Positions 17,210 to 27,950 are shown, counted from the first letter of the stretch. The stretch: 64,000 nt of DNA from Planctomyces sp. SH-PL14 (GCF_001610835.1 NZ_CP011270.1:3614001-3678000), one strand, 5' to 3'. The notes: generated by a model not told the origin, from the letters alone. A program made the numbers and translations.

Positions 17210-19264
17210 TCACTTCCCAGGCGGCTTGAATTGCTTCTTGGAAACCGAATAGGCGCCTTGCGGAAGAAACTCCTTGTACGTCTCCTGCGACCGCTCCAGG
17301 GCTTGCTCAACACCCACACTGTGGTTCAACCACTTCCTCAGATGCTCGTGCCTCCCTTCGGCACTTTGAATCACAGCACTCCAAGGCATAGCTCGAATCT
17401 CGAACGGCTCATCGCGAGGACTAAGTGTCGTCCATCGAGGCAAATGTGTTTGATTCGCCCGCGAGTGAATGCCTTTATCAAGATCGTCGCTAATCACGAC
17501 AAAAACCCAACGAGTTCTATGCTTGTCAGCAAAAGGAGAGTGGACGATTGCCTGGGCATAGTCTTCAATCTGCTGATGCTCTTTATGGCCAACCAGAACA
17601 CCGGGCCGCTTAATCTCTACGACCAGAAATTCGTACTCATCGGGACGACGCTCCTTGAACTGACGCCAGAGCATGAAATCAGGTATACGATTTAAGCTCT
17701 CCGGGGTCTTTTCTTTCTTCTTGTTGTACTGGGAAATCATCTCGCGGCAGTCGGTGTCTGTGACAGTTTGCTGCAGAGCGTCACGGCGGAGTATTCCGAC
17801 ATGCCGCTCAAGAACCGTCTTCATGTCTTCATCATCTGTGCCAATTGCATATTCTTCCCCAAAAAGCCAAGTGTTCGGCAAAAGTAATTTTTGCAGCTCT
17901 GTTCGCTCGCGGATCGTTCTCTCAAATGGATCCAAATACACAACCGCTTTGAATAGCTTGAGAAATTCAAGGCGTTGTGCCACCCTATGCGCCGCATCCA
18001 CTATCTTCGACAGCGGCATGTCATCAAGCAGCGCCGCGAACCGTTTTGCATCGTGATTCGGCAATCTCAAGACTTCGCGAATAATTCGCCCAACATTGGA
18101 CGGATTGCGACTCACCCCTTCCTTTATCATTCGAAGTAGTAACTTGCGGCCGTCGACCTCCATTCCGTCGTTAAAGCTTGGCAAATTTCTGCTAACATTG
18201 ACAGCACAAACATCAAACACTCGCCGTTCGATTGTCTCGATACCAGAAGATGGCCTGTTCCTGTATGGATAGCTGCCCTCGTCTTTCAATTTCTGAATCG
18301 CATCGGAAGCGCGGTGCTTACGGAGCCGCTGGTAGTAACTGCGAATCTTAGAGGTAATGCGTTTCGCGATATTTTTTCGATCAGCGTCTTGAGACGCCTC
18401 AAATGTTTGAAGAAGATTCTCGTTGTGAAGCTCATCAAACAGACAACTTTCAACAAAAATCGTGCCTTCGTCGCCTGATCGATGAAAATTGTCGCTTAGA
18501 CGGTGCAACGATATTCCAGACGATCCACAAAGGAATACCTCTCGATGATGCTGAGGAGTGTTCCAGTGAAACGCGCGTATCGTGACGTCGTAAGACTTCC
18601 CGCCGTGACCGACTTCAAGATGACAGATTGTCCTCTTATTTTTCAGGGCCTTGGTGGGATCAATACGTATTCCGTTAAAATGAAGCTCCCTTTCCGGGTG
18701 AACAAGGAGCGAGGGCGCGAAGCGCGCCGCTATCTCAGCGCGGGCGCCTTGCGAGAATATCTCTGTGAACGTTTTCCGAATATCCGTGATTGTTACGTGG
18801 CAACCCGATGCCGCAATCTTGTCATCTTCACATTCGTCCCCTAGATAGAACGGATCTCCCCGGCCACTTGTGCCTGTTATTTCGTAAGAGCGAAAGCGCT
18901 TACCCGTCTTGTAGGCGAACTTCCAAACCACGGTCCGACCAACTGCCATCGCTTTGTGACGGCCCTGGCCAAGTCGACCATGGAGTGGCAGTCCCGTCCG
19001 GGAAGTGCGATCAACCTTGCTGCTTTCGCCCAGATTCTGAAAGGCAGTGGCCGCGTTGTCGTACTCCAGACCTCGCCCGTTATCGACAACTTCTAGTTTC
19101 GTCAGCTCATCGAGTTTGCCGCGGCTCAACCGTACATCGACAACGATTGCCTCTTCATCAAAGGCATTCCAGATGAGTTCTTCGAGGGCCTCGTAGATGG
19201 ACGCCTGCGACAGACGATTCACAAAGTCTGACTTGGGATGGAGTTTTAGACGCCGGCCCATCAT
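17210..19264 (-). CDS. GHKL ATPase fused to a PD-(D/E)xK-like nuclease domain
   Basis: 684 residues. The N-terminal Bergerat-fold ATPase is clear: Glu29-x3-Asn33-Ala-x-Asp36 (ELIWNAFDEEA), Asp61-x-Gly63-x-Gly65 (VVDNGRGL) and a glycine lid GRLGQGRHKA at 96-105. This order resembles MutL, MORC and Hsp90-type ATPases rather than sensor kinases, and no histidine-phosphotransfer domain is present. Near residues 527-552 it has PDFMLW...FLVVEIKRPG, the D...ExK pattern of restriction-type nucleases, followed by QIEDYAQAI. Tandem ATGs give a choice of start (19264 or 19261). It heads an operon with two DUF488 genes and is low in GC. Predicted role: ATP-gated nucleic-acid cleavage, probably in defence. 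Confidence 0.82.
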   Translation of the reverse strand: MMGRRLKLHPKSDFVNRLSQASIYEALEELIWNAFDEEAIVVDVRLSRGKLDELTKLEVVDNGRGLEYDNAATAFQNLGESSKVDRTSRTGLPLHGRLGQGRHKAMAVGRTVVWKFAYKTGKRFRSYEITGTSGRGDPFYLGDECEDDKIAASGCHVTITDIRKTFTEIFSQGARAEIAARFAPSLLVHPERELHFNGIRIDPTKALKNKRTICHLEVGHGGKSYDVTIRAFHWNTPQHHREVFLCGSSGISLHRLSDNFHRSGDEGTIFVESCLFDELHNENLLQTFEASQDADRKNIAKRITSKIRSYYQRLRKHRASDAIQKLKDEGSYPYRNRPSSGIETIERRVFDVCAVNVSRNLPSFNDGMEVDGRKLLLRMIKEGVSRNPSNVGRIIREVLRLPNHDAKRFAALLDDMPLSKIVDAAHRVAQRLEFLKLFKAVVYLDPFERTIRERTELQKLLLPNTWLFGEEYAIGTDDEDMKTVLERHVGILRRDALQQTVTDTDCREMISQYNKKKEKTPESLNRIPDFMLWRQFKERRPDEYEFLVVEIKRPGVLVGHKEHQQIEDYAQAIVHSPFADKHRTRWVFVVISDDLDKGIHSRANQTHLPRWTTLSPRDEPFEIRAMPWSAVIQSAEGRHEHLRKWLNHSVGVEQALERSQETYKEFLPQGAYSVSKKQFKPPGK

Positions 19265-19518
19265 GGTCGCCTAGAAAAGAAGGGGAGGTCATCTTCGCAT
19301 GTGAACAGGTGTACCACAGATGTTCATTCGCGGCAAGAAATCTGAGGTGGCACAGCTCGGGCCGCACACTCTGGCGGCGGGGTGGCACTGTCGATCCTGC
19401 GTGGCACGGCCCTGCGAGCCGTGGCAAGTTACGTTGGACGTCGCCCTCACGGTTTGATCGTAGGGGAAAGGGGATCCCTCAACATCCCTCCCTAAGTCGG
19501 CCACCGTCCGTTTCCAAC

Positions 19519-19593
19519 GGTTCGACATGGAAGTGCCTCCGGCGGCCAGGGGTCGAAACCCCTGGACCCCAGCGGGCGATTGACGTTGGGTTG
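19519..19593 (+). repeat. Fragment of dispersed hairpin element (right arm)
   Basis: Contains the right-arm sequence TGCCTCCGGCGGCCAGGGG, loop TCGAAA, CCCCTGGACCCC and then GACGTTGGGTTG. Here the hairpin reads CCAGGGG/CCCCTGG instead of the usual CAAGGGG/CCCCTTG, a paired change that keeps the stem. It lies in the 19265-19623 gap, which otherwise shows only the expected promoter space for the GHKL operon. Confidence 0.75.
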
Positions 19594-19623
19594 CGCAGCG
19601 GACAGCCGTCCGCCGGCACGTCA

Positions 19624-21621
19624 TCAGAGCTCCGGGAACCCAATCCCCCGCAAATAGCCAAACGTCCCGTCATAGAACTCCGCATTCCGCGTCGGGTCCG
19701 CCGCATCCCCTTCCGGAACAACCACGACCATCCCCTGCCGAGCCCGGGTCAGCAGGACCCGGTAAGCGTTCTTCTGATGCGCCTGCCGCTCCCCCTTGTG
19801 AATCCGCTGCCACCGATTCCCGACAAACGACCAGTGCCCCCACCCGGCCCCCGTCCGCCGAAAATCCGCGTCCCACGTCACGCACGTCCAATCGAGCTCC
19901 AGCCCCTGCACCTGAAACTCCGTGACCACGTCTTCAAGGTAGTACGACGAACGGACATCGTCCTTCCCACCCAGAAACCAGTGCACCGGATCCACCGCCG
20001 TCCGGACATCGATCGCATGCGGCTTGAGCCGCTGCGCCTCCGAAGAAACGACAATCCCATACCGCTCTGACCCGCGGGCCCGCTCCCGCAGCCAGTCCTT
20101 CGCCCGGGCCAGATCCCGCGTCAGAACGATCGGAAACCGCTCCCGGACCTCCTCCAAAGTCCGCCGCGCCCCATCGAGATCCAGATCCAGCACCTGCTTC
20201 ACCAGCCGCGACACATTCTCCGACCGGAATGACCGCATCGAAACCGAGAGGTGCAGATCCTCCTTGAGCGACACAAACAGCTTCGGACGAATCGCCTCAA
20301 TCTGCTCCGCCGCGGCGTACTCGCTGTCGGTCAGGTGCCCGGAGACATAGACCCGCCAATGCGGGAACGCCCGCTCAACCGACGCCAGCCACTCCCCGAT
20401 CCCCGCCTCACCCGTATTGATCTCCTGCCCACCCCCGACCAGGCAGACAATCACCGCCCAGTCCGAATGCCGGTCCATGCTGGAGATCAGGAACTCAGGC
20501 TCCGAGTGAGCAAACGCCGCAATCCCCTTTTTCCGCTTCATGAAGCTCGCGGTCTGCTCCAGATTCCAGGCCCGCTGAGCCTCGTCAAAGATCGCCACAT
20601 GCTCAATCGGCGGCCGCTCCTGATCCCGCAGACACTCGTCCCGGAAGTGGTGGACGTCCTGGATGAACATCTTCACTTCGCTGGCCGCCTGCCCCTTCTT
20701 GATCGTCCGCCCCTGCTCCCGCTCGCTCCGCACCTTATCCCGCGTCAGAGCCTCCCGCAGGATCTTGACCAGCGGCCCATTCCCCGACAGGAACACGCTG
20801 TGAAGCGCGTCCTCCTTGTCGATGTGAGTCGTAGCCACGTCGAGCCCCACCAGCGTCTTCCCCGCTCCCGGAACGCCAGTCACAAAACAGATCGCCTTCT
20901 GCGACTTCTCCCGCGCCTCCTGAATGATCTCCGCGATCGTGTTCGTCGTCGAAGTGAGGTTCTTCGCCCCCGCATCACTTCGAGAGATCTCCACGACCGA
21001 GTGCCCGCGATAGAGCGCCGTCGCCGCCTCAATGATGGTCGGAGTCGGACAATACCGCCCCGTCTCCCACGCGGTCGCCACAATCTCCGGCCCGCGAGCA
21101 AAGTCCAGCACCCGCTGCATCCCAACCGCCAGCGTCTCCCGATTGCACCGCAGCGGCTCCAGCAACCGGTCCCTGTGGCTCGCGACCTCCAGCCCCGCCG
21201 GATCCGCAGCCGCCTCGGTCGCCACCAGAATCGGCGCAATCACCAGCGTATGACTCGGCTCATGAAAGTTCTTGAGGTCCAGAGCGTAGTCGCACACCTG
21301 ATCGACAGCCTGCGCCGGATACTTCGCCTCTCCCACCTTGAACTCAATAACAAACAGCACCCCACCCGCCAGCACCACGGCATCCACCCGCCGCCCCAGC
21401 CGGGGGATCGAATACTCAAAGTAAAGATGCCCGGAGACCCCCAGCCGCGCAAACGCCTCCTTCAGGATCGCGATCTGCTCCACCCAGGCATCCCGCTGCT
21501 CCACCGTCAGTGGAAACGAGTTGGCCATGGCGATCGCGCCCACAACTTCATCGGTCCCCCGCAGGCAAAACCCGGCGATCGTGTCGGCAAAGTAGAAACG
21601 ACTCAACGGTCGAACATTCAT
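19624..21621 (-). CDS. DUF2075 (Schlafen-like) helicase with N-terminal nuclease-like motif
   Basis: 665 residues from [18 protein letters not shown]; the upstream part of the open frame is Arg-rich and was excluded. Residues 73-97 carry a restriction-type motif ([11 protein letters not shown] with Asp80, then VIEFKVG with Glu93 and Lys95). Walker A is GVPGAGKT (249-256), Walker B IFDEAQ (345-350), and the C-terminal half has helicase motifs ending in [17 protein letters not shown]. This is the DUF2075/COG3410 helicase layout, often seen in defence or DNA-repair neighbourhoods. GC content is like the chromosome rather than the adjacent island, so common origin with that cassette is uncertain. 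Confidence 0.9.
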   Translation of the reverse strand: MNVRPLSRFYFADTIAGFCLRGTDEVVGAIAMANSFPLTVEQRDAWVEQIAILKEAFARLGVSGHLYFEYSIPRLGRRVDAVVLAGGVLFVIEFKVGEAKYPAQAVDQVCDYALDLKNFHEPSHTLVIAPILVATEAAADPAGLEVASHRDRLLEPLRCNRETLAVGMQRVLDFARGPEIVATAWETGRYCPTPTIIEAATALYRGHSVVEISRSDAGAKNLTSTTNTIAEIIQEAREKSQKAICFVTGVPGAGKTLVGLDVATTHIDKEDALHSVFLSGNGPLVKILREALTRDKVRSEREQGRTIKKGQAASEVKMFIQDVHHFRDECLRDQERPPIEHVAIFDEAQRAWNLEQTASFMKRKKGIAAFAHSEPEFLISSMDRHSDWAVIVCLVGGGQEINTGEAGIGEWLASVERAFPHWRVYVSGHLTDSEYAAAEQIEAIRPKLFVSLKEDLHLSVSMRSFRSENVSRLVKQVLDLDLDGARRTLEEVRERFPIVLTRDLARAKDWLRERARGSERYGIVVSSEAQRLKPHAIDVRTAVDPVHWFLGGKDDVRSSYYLEDVVTEFQVQGLELDWTCVTWDADFRRTGAGWGHWSFVGNRWQRIHKGERQAHQKNAYRVLLTRARQGMVVVVPEGDAADPTRNAEFYDGTFGYLRGIGFPEL

Positions 21622-21730
21622 CGATCGGCCCAAACCACCTTTTCTCGCGCAACCCACACCAGCGCGGCCCAGCCAGGTTGGCAAACGACGCCCGAACGGG
21701 CAACCACAAGAAGCCTGTACTGCATCGACT

Positions 21731-23701
21731 TCACTTGGGGTCGGCCGGCGGCGTCGCCTCAATGACGCCGCCGTCCCAGACGATCTTGCACTGCGGCAAC
21801 AGGGCCGCGAGCCGGCGGACGCCCGCTTCCGTCACCCGGGTCTTGTCCAGCGTGAGATAGGTCAGCGTCTTCATCCCCTTCACGTGCTCCAGCCCCGCAT
21901 CGCTGACCTGGGTCCCTCCCAGCCAGAGCGCGTGCGCATGCGTGCAGCTCACGAGATGGGCCACCCCGGCATCGGTGATCGGGTTGTTGGCCAGGTAGAG
22001 TTCCGTCAGGCAGTGGGCCGACGGGGCGTTCTTGACCCAGGCGAGCCCTTCGTCATCGAGCCGCGTCCCACACAAGTCGAGCAGCCACAACCCGCGACAG
22101 CCCAGGAACCGGGCCGTGTCCCGGTTGGCCAGGACCGGGTTCTCCGCCAGCCAGATATTGACGACAAAGAGGGGCCCATTCGGAAGCTCGCTCCCCCGCT
22201 TGTACTCCTTCCCGTCGCCCAGGACGACTTTGCCTCCGATCGACATCACGAACTCGGCAATCTCGCGTTCCGCCTTGTCACCCAGGGGATCGCCCACCGG
22301 ATTCATCGGTTCGTTGCCCGTGACATTCATCGCGGCCTCGGCCGGGACCGGTGCGATGGCAACAGTGGCCGGTCCTTTCTCTCCCGAGGCAGCGGCTCCC
22401 GTCGGAGCGACACCGGACACTCCCGAACCCTGGACCACCTTCGGAGGCGTCGACGTCCCCGCCCCGTTCCCGCGACTGAGGACGATCCCCGCCAGCAGAA
22501 GGAGGGCCGCGGATCCGAGAATCGCAGCGAGCAGCAGCCTCTTCCGCCGCGCCGCCAGCGGCGGACCGGCCGCGGCCCGGGACACGGGCCGCGTCTCGGC
22601 CGCCTCCTGCATCTCACGGAAGAGGCTCGTCAGCTTCGTATCGACCGGCAGGCTGGCGACAGTCTCGGCGAGTTCCGGCGCAACACCGGCCACCTGCGGG
22701 CGGCTTTCGAGGTCGGCAATCACCTCCGCCATCGACTGGTAGCGCTCCTCGACCTTCTTGGCCACCATCCGCCGGAACACGGACTCGACCGCCTCGGAAA
22801 TCTCGGGACGCAACGCGCGGAGCGAGGGAATCGGCTCTTCCCGATGAGCCAGGAGGCGGGCCATGAGCGTGTCGCCGCCGTAGGCGGCCGTTCCGGTCAG
22901 CAGGTAATACAGCGTGCAGCCGAGGCTGTAGATATCGGCCCGGGCGTCGGCGAGCTTGGTGTTTAGTGCCTGCTCGGGGGCCATGTAGTCGACGGTCCCC
23001 ATGACCGTGCCGGTGTGCGTGAGCTCCGCCTGCCGTGACGCATCGCCGTGAATCCGCGCCAGCCCCATGTCGAGGATCTTGACGGTCCCCTTCTGGTCCA
23101 GCAGCAGGTTGGCCGGCTTGATGTCCCGGTGGACGATCCCTTCCGCATGGGCCGCCGCCAGACCCCGGGCCGCCTGCAGGACAAAGCCCACCGCTTGATC
23201 GACCGCCAGCGGCCCGTCCCGTTTCGTGAGGGCCGCCAGGTCCCGCCCCTCGACATATTCCATCACCAGCAGATGGACGCCGTTCACCTCGTCCGCGTCG
23301 TAGGCGGTGACAATGTGGGGATGATTAAGCCGGGCCGCCGCCGTGACTTCCCGCTCAAAGCGGGCCACGGTGGCCGGATCCTTCATGAGGTTCTCCGGCA
23401 GGATCTTGACCGCCACGATCCGCTTCATGCGGCGATGTTCCGCCTTGAAGACCTGCCCCATCCCCCCGGCCCCGATCCGCTCCAGGATCGTGTAGTTCCC
23501 CAGAACGAGGGCCTTTCCCTTGCCGCGGGCGATCTCCTCGACCTGAAACTTCGTCAGCCGCTTCTGTCGCACCAGCTCGCGCGCCAGCTCCTCGGCGTCC
23601 TGAGGATTTCGATGAGGGGGCAAAAACTCCTGGATCGTCTCCTGCGGCAGAACCCCGCTCCCCGCGAGCAGCTCAACGAAACGCTCGATCGAAAGCGGCA
23701 T
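21731..23701 (-). CDS. Membrane Ser/Thr protein kinase with leucine-rich repeat domain
   Basis: 656 residues. The N-terminal planctomycete kinase leader ([18 protein letters not shown]) is followed by the kinase domain from about residue 70: [11 protein letters not shown], Lys99 in [17 protein letters not shown] at 191-202, DMGLAR and [11 protein letters not shown] transmembrane helix lies near 390-412 ([17 protein letters not shown]). The outer part starts with a Gly/Pro/Thr-rich linker and ends in leucine-rich repeats of about 24 residues ([32 protein letters not shown]). All key catalytic residues are present. It probably senses an extracytoplasmic protein through the LRRs. It stands alone on the minus strand with no sigma factor beside it. 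Confidence 0.93.
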   Translation of the reverse strand: MPLSIERFVELLAGSGVLPQETIQEFLPPHRNPQDAEELARELVRQKRLTKFQVEEIARGKGKALVLGNYTILERIGAGGMGQVFKAEHRRMKRIVAVKILPENLMKDPATVARFEREVTAAARLNHPHIVTAYDADEVNGVHLLVMEYVEGRDLAALTKRDGPLAVDQAVGFVLQAARGLAAAHAEGIVHRDIKPANLLLDQKGTVKILDMGLARIHGDASRQAELTHTGTVMGTVDYMAPEQALNTKLADARADIYSLGCTLYYLLTGTAAYGGDTLMARLLAHREEPIPSLRALRPEISEAVESVFRRMVAKKVEERYQSMAEVIADLESRPQVAGVAPELAETVASLPVDTKLTSLFREMQEAAETRPVSRAAAGPPLAARRKRLLLAAILGSAALLLLAGIVLSRGNGAGTSTPPKVVQGSGVSGVAPTGAAASGEKGPATVAIAPVPAEAAMNVTGNEPMNPVGDPLGDKAEREIAEFVMSIGGKVVLGDGKEYKRGSELPNGPLFVVNIWLAENPVLANRDTARFLGCRGLWLLDLCGTRLDDEGLAWVKNAPSAHCLTELYLANNPITDAGVAHLVSCTHAHALWLGGTQVSDAGLEHVKGMKTLTYLTLDKTRVTEAGVRRLAALLPQCKIVWDGGVIEATPPADPK

Positions 23702-23952
23702 GGTCCCCTGCCTCGCACCTGCATCGCCCGCCCTTCTGAACGCTCAGCTCTCCCCGATTCTTGTGGCTGCCACCCTCGTTTTCCAGTGCGGCCCTGCGGC
23801 CGGGTCGCAGCGGAGCGAAGCCCCCACCTCCGTCCCGCCCTCCAGTTGCACAAGAATTCTCCTTGCTCATGCATCGGCGATGCAATCAACCTTCATAGCG
23901 CCGGGTGCTCCCCCCTGTGAAATTTGTGATATCCAGGCAGGCGCAAACCCCT

Positions 23953-24867
23953 TCACTTTTTCAGCAGGTACTTCTCAAAAAACGCATTCGCCTCCGCCCC
24001 GACATTCGCCCCCTCATCACTGTGCCGCACGGTGCACTCCACCTCCAACTCGTCCATCCGCTCCTTGAGCTTCAGCCCGAAGTTGATGTGATGAATCCCC
24101 GTCCCCGGCCGAGCATCCGCCGCCACCGGCCCCCGCGGTTCGTTGTAAAACGCATAGACCGGCGGATCGTCCTTCGTGAGATAGGTGATCGGCGACATCT
24201 CCCGGAACTTCGCTCGCGCCCCCTCGGTCTCGATCTCGCTCGTCTTGATCCCATAGAAGCCCTCCAGCGCCGGATGCCGCGCCGCCGCATCACCCACCCA
24301 CTCCCGGATGACATGCGGGTCATACGAACTTTGTGCCCCCATCACCGCCATACAGCTCAGCCGCGTCGACTGCCGCAGCACAGGATCGGGATCCTCCGGC
24401 TTCGCCAGATCGTCATGAAACCCGATCCACAGCGAAGTCCCCGCCCCCGCCGAACCCCCGATCGCCCCGATCCGCTCCGGATCGATGTTCCACTCCTTCG
24501 CATGCAGCCGCGCAAACTGAATGGCCCGCGCACAGTCCATGAAATGCGTCGGAGCCGCCACCTCCGGCGAGAGGCGATAGTGAATCGCCATCAGCGAAAT
24601 CTTCTTCTCGAGCAGCCGGAACAGGGTCGCCGGAATCGACGACTTGTCCCCCGCATGAAAACCCCCGCCGTGGATGTAGACCACCAGCGGCGTCGGCGTA
24701 TCGGACTCCGCCTGCCACAGGTCAAACACCTGCCGCGCATGCGGCCCGTAGTGAGCATCCGCCATCTGCGGAGCGATCTTCTTCGCCCCCGCCCGCTGCG
24801 CCAGCACCGGACCACCCGCCAGAAACACCGCCGCCAGAAACGCCACAACCAAGACCGAGCGCCGCAT
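23953..24867 (-). CDS. Secreted alpha/beta-hydrolase (esterase/lipase-like)
   Basis: 304 residues from [19 protein letters not shown], with a signal peptide ending VLAQ. The oxyanion loop is [10 protein letters not shown] and the nucleophile elbow GGSAGAG. Acid and base residues probably lie in the C-terminal [18 protein letters not shown]. The layout resembles the hormone-sensitive-lipase/BD-FAE group, in which planctomycetes have many members thought to remove acyl groups from polysaccharides. The true substrate is not visible. An upstream extension of the same frame overlaps the opposite-strand DinB gene and was rejected. Confidence 0.88.
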   Translation of the reverse strand: MRRSVLVVAFLAAVFLAGGPVLAQRAGAKKIAPQMADAHYGPHARQVFDLWQAESDTPTPLVVYIHGGGFHAGDKSSIPATLFRLLEKKISLMAIHYRLSPEVAAPTHFMDCARAIQFARLHAKEWNIDPERIGAIGGSAGAGTSLWIGFHDDLAKPEDPDPVLRQSTRLSCMAVMGAQSSYDPHVIREWVGDAAARHPALEGFYGIKTSEIETEGARAKFREMSPITYLTKDDPPVYAFYNEPRGPVAADARPGTGIHHINFGLKLKERMDELEVECTVRHSDEGANVGAEANAFFEKYLLKK

Positions 24868-25020
24868 CAACCACCCTCCCGACCCAAACCCCGTCAAAGG
24901 CAAAGCGAGCTCACAGTGTAGCAACCGCCAACCCGCCCGGCCGTCCCGTGCATTGACAGTCCCCGCCCCACCTGATGATCTGACGCCAGACATTCCGTCC
25001 CTCGTCACCAGGAACCTCCC

Positions 25021-25524
25021 ATGAGCTTCGGACAGACCCTGCTTCCCGAATTCGACCAGGAGATGGCCGGCACGCGCAAAGTCCTGGAGCGGATCCCGGA
25101 CGACAAGCTCGACTGGAAGGCCCACCCGAAGTCGAACACGATCCGCTGGGTCGGCACGCACCTCGCCACCATCCCCAGCTGGACCGGCTACACCCTCCAC
25201 CAGGATTCGCTCGACGTGAATCCCCCCGGCGGCCCGGAGCTCAAGACCACCCCCGCCGCCTCCCGCCAGGAGATCCTCGACCGCTTCGACCAGAACGTCG
25301 CCCAGGCCCGCAAAGACATCGAGACCACCGCCGACGCCGAGTTCATGAAGCCGTGGACCCTCATCAACAACGGCACCAGGATCTTCACCCTCCCCAAAGC
25401 GGCCGTCCTGCGGTCATTCGTCCTGAACCACATCATCCACCACCGGGCCCACCTTTGCGTCTACCTCCGCCTCAACGACATCCCCGTCCCCGGCCTCTAC
25501 GGCCCCTCCGGCGATGAAGACTGA
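25021..25524 (+). CDS. DinB-family protein
   Basis: 167 residues starting [20 protein letters not shown]. Helical-bundle features of the DinB/YfiT metal-binding superfamily are present: [33 protein letters not shown] (first metal His) and [19 protein letters not shown] (the C-terminal HxxxH pair). Members include thiol transferases and stress proteins; which activity applies cannot be told. It lies 41 bases before a GNAT gene on the same strand and the two probably share a transcript. Confidence 0.9.
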   Translation: MSFGQTLLPEFDQEMAGTRKVLERIPDDKLDWKAHPKSNTIRWVGTHLATIPSWTGYTLHQDSLDVNPPGGPELKTTPAASRQEILDRFDQNVAQARKDIETTADAEFMKPWTLINNGTRIFTLPKAAVLRSFVLNHIIHHRAHLCVYLRLNDIPVPGLYGPSGDED

Positions 25525-25565
25525 AACGAGGCGACCATCCCCGCCCAGCGAGCCCCCCAGAGCCC

Positions 25566-26003
25566 ATGACCTCCCGCGTCGTCTCCGAAGTCGAACACGG
25601 TTCGCCCCTCTACCGCGAGTGCGTCGCGCTCCGGCTGGCGGTCCTCCGCACCCCGCTCGGCCTCTCCTTCACGGAGGACGAACTCCAGCGTGAGTCTGCC
25701 AGCCTCCACCTCGTCTGCCACGACGGGCAAAACCTCGTCGGCTGCCTCGTCCTGGTCCCGCTCGCAGACGGCGAGATCAAGATGCGGCAGGTCGCCGTCG
25801 CCCCCGAAACCCAGGGCCGCGGCATCGGCCGCTCCCTCGTCGACGCCTCCGAAACGCTCGCCCGCCACCGCGGCTTCACCCTCATGACCCTCCACGCCCG
25901 CACCACCGCCGTCCCGTTCTACGAACGGCTGGGGTACGAGACCGTCGGCGACGAGTTCGAGGAGGTTACCGTTCCCCACCGGGCGATGCAGAAGCGGCTG
26001 TGA
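25566..26003 (+). CDS. GNAT family N-acetyltransferase
   Basis: 145 residues. Motif A for acetyl-CoA binding is MRQVAVAPETQGRGIGRSL (the QGRGIG loop), preceded by a short beta-hairpin and followed by the FYERLGYETVGDEF motif B region. Length fits single-domain GNATs. The substrate is unknown. It is probably cotranscribed with the DinB gene. Confidence 0.93.
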   Translation: MTSRVVSEVEHGSPLYRECVALRLAVLRTPLGLSFTEDELQRESASLHLVCHDGQNLVGCLVLVPLADGEIKMRQVAVAPETQGRGIGRSLVDASETLARHRGFTLMTLHARTTAVPFYERLGYETVGDEFEEVTVPHRAMQKRL

Positions 26004-26043
26004 GGCCGCAGTCCGACGAGGGCAAGCCGATCGACGCTTGAAC

Positions 26044-26094
26044 CGTTCCTCAACAGACGTGCCTCCGGCGGCAAGGGCTCGCCGCCCTTGACCC
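26044..26094 (+). repeat. Fragment of dispersed hairpin element (right arm)
   Basis: GTTCCTCA...GTGCCTCCGGCGGCAAGGGC, loop TCGCC, GCCCTTGACCC. Only the right hairpin is left; its stem reads CAAGGGC/GCCCTTG, another paired variant of the family stem. Confidence 0.7.
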
Positions 26095-26128
26095 GCGGCT
26101 CTGGCTGGCGAGTCCTCGGACGCTGCGA

Positions 26129-27790
26129 TCAGCGCTGCCGCGGCGACCTTGGCAAGAACTCCTCCCGGCTGACACGGCCATTCCCGTCCGTATCCCGCAG
26201 CTTGAAGAACCGCTCCGCCTCCGCCGGCTCCCGCCCCTTCCCGAACTCCTCCGGCGTCAGATCCCCACTCTTGTCCACATCCAGCCGTCCAAACTGCGCC
26301 GCCCGGTTCGCCTCCGAGTTCGCCCCACCACCACTCCCGGCCCCCGCCCCCGCTCCCTCGGGCGCCCCCGTCGCCGGAAGCGGAAGATAGTCGCAGTCCA
26401 GAATCATCTTCTCCGCGAGAGCCAACCGCAGCTCCCGCTCGACCGACGCCAGCCCCGGCGTGCCCACGAGGTTCTTGAGCTCCGAAGGATCCGCCTCCAG
26501 GTCATACAGCTCGTACACCGGCCGCGGGGTCGTGAAGTACGTCGCCGTCAGCTCCGCCGGAAGCGTCCCCGCCTCCTGCGCCGCCCTGGTCTGCGTCCAT
26601 CCGGCCCCACCCGCAGAGTCGACCGGCGCATAGGGAATCCAAGGCGTGCAGTTGTAAATGAACTTGTACCGGTCACTCCGGACCGCCCGCGACAGGTCAT
26701 AGCCGCTGTTGCTCATCCCCACGGTCACCGGCGCCGACCCATGCGGCCCCCGCTCCACGAACACATGCTTGCGAGGAGCATGCTCCTCCCCTTTCAGCAG
26801 CGGCAGAAAGCTGATCCCCGACATCTTCGGGTGCGGCTTCACCCCCGCCGCCGCCAGCAGCGTCGGAGCCAGGTCCTCCCCGCTCAACAGCTCCCGCGAC
26901 TCCCCGCCCGCCTTCACGCTCCCCGGCCACCGGACGATCAGCGGGACATTGGAACCCGGGTCATACAGCGACCCCTTCCCATGCGGCAGCGCGGCACCAT
27001 TGTCCCCCGCAAAGACGATCAGCGTGTTCTCCAGAAGCTTCCGCTGCGCCAGCACGTCCAGAACCCCGGCCACCGTCCGGTCCAACCGGTTCACCTCGCC
27101 GCAGTAATCCGCGAACTGCTCCCGCATCCCCGGCAGGTCCGGCCAGTGCGCCGGCAGCTTCAACTGGGCCGGATCAGGCCGCAGCTCCGCCGGAGGATCC
27201 CAGACATGGTGCGGATCGCTGAAGTTGGCCCACAGGAAGAACGGCTTATCGGCCGGCTTCCCCTCGAGAAAGGTCTCCACCGTCGCCGCCACCTGCCCGT
27301 CGGGACAGTTGTTCAGAAAGTCGACCCGATCCGCGAAGGTCTTGAGACCATGCTTCTCAAGGATCGCCGCAATGTCTCCCCCGGCCCGGCCTCCGCCGGG
27401 CCCGTCGAGGTGAAAGCTTCGCCCGCAGACGCCGGTGTAGTACCCGGCCTGCTCCCGCAGCAGTTCCGGGAGGGTGACTTCCTCGCGGGGCAACGGGGAG
27501 GAGAACCGCGTCATCCGCGTCGCCACCGGCGACCGCCCCGTCATCAGCGCCGCCCGCGATGGCACGCACTGCGGGCAGGCGGTAAAGAACCGATGGAACT
27601 TCATCCCTTCCGCCGCCAGCCGGTCGAGCGTCGGCGTCTTGACGTTCGGATCTCCGTAGCAGCTCAGGTAGGGATAACTGTGGTCGTCGCTGAGGAGCAG
27701 AAGGATGTTCGGCGCAGCGGCCGATGCGACGGACGCCATTGCCGCGCCGACGGCAACAACGAAAACGGACAGGACTCGGAACAAGCGCAT
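26129..27790 (-). CDS. Secreted sulfatase with C-terminal EF-hand pair
   Basis: 553 residues; the signal peptide ends ASVASAAA. The sulfatase active site is CVPSRAALMTG, with Cys75 to be converted to formylglycine by the CxPSR rule, and metal ligands come from LLSDDHSY (Asp35/Asp36). Later motifs include FAGDNGAALPHGKGS and the GEDLAPTLLAAAGV core. The last 50 residues are two EF-hand-like calcium loops (DVDKSGDLTPEEFG and DTDGNGRVSREEFL), separated from the catalytic domain by a Gly/Ala linker. Planctomycete sulfatases act on sulfated algal polysaccharides; the exact ester is not predictable. No sulfatase-maturing enzyme is in the window. Confidence 0.94.
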   Translation of the reverse strand: MRLFRVLSVFVVAVGAAMASVASAAAPNILLLLSDDHSYPYLSCYGDPNVKTPTLDRLAAEGMKFHRFFTACPQCVPSRAALMTGRSPVATRMTRFSSPLPREEVTLPELLREQAGYYTGVCGRSFHLDGPGGGRAGGDIAAILEKHGLKTFADRVDFLNNCPDGQVAATVETFLEGKPADKPFFLWANFSDPHHVWDPPAELRPDPAQLKLPAHWPDLPGMREQFADYCGEVNRLDRTVAGVLDVLAQRKLLENTLIVFAGDNGAALPHGKGSLYDPGSNVPLIVRWPGSVKAGGESRELLSGEDLAPTLLAAAGVKPHPKMSGISFLPLLKGEEHAPRKHVFVERGPHGSAPVTVGMSNSGYDLSRAVRSDRYKFIYNCTPWIPYAPVDSAGGAGWTQTRAAQEAGTLPAELTATYFTTPRPVYELYDLEADPSELKNLVGTPGLASVERELRLALAEKMILDCDYLPLPATGAPEGAGAGAGSGGGANSEANRAAQFGRLDVDKSGDLTPEEFGKGREPAEAERFFKLRDTDGNGRVSREEFLPRSPRQR

Positions 27791-27950
27791 GAGAGACTCC
27801 CGGATCGAGGTTCGCGGCGGCGACCTGCAGGGTATCGGTCTCCACGACGTTTCGGAATCGGCCCGGCGTCCGGGGCCGTGACTGAGCCACAGCATGAGTT
27901 ACGCGGCAGAGCCATCTCGCCGCTCTGCAGGCTCCGGGTCAGAAGAGGCG

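Noticed and set aside
15090-19620. Integrase, transposase or tRNA at the low-GC island edges
   Set aside because: None found; the only boundary features are the GrpB tail copy and a short GGGTGGCACTG match.
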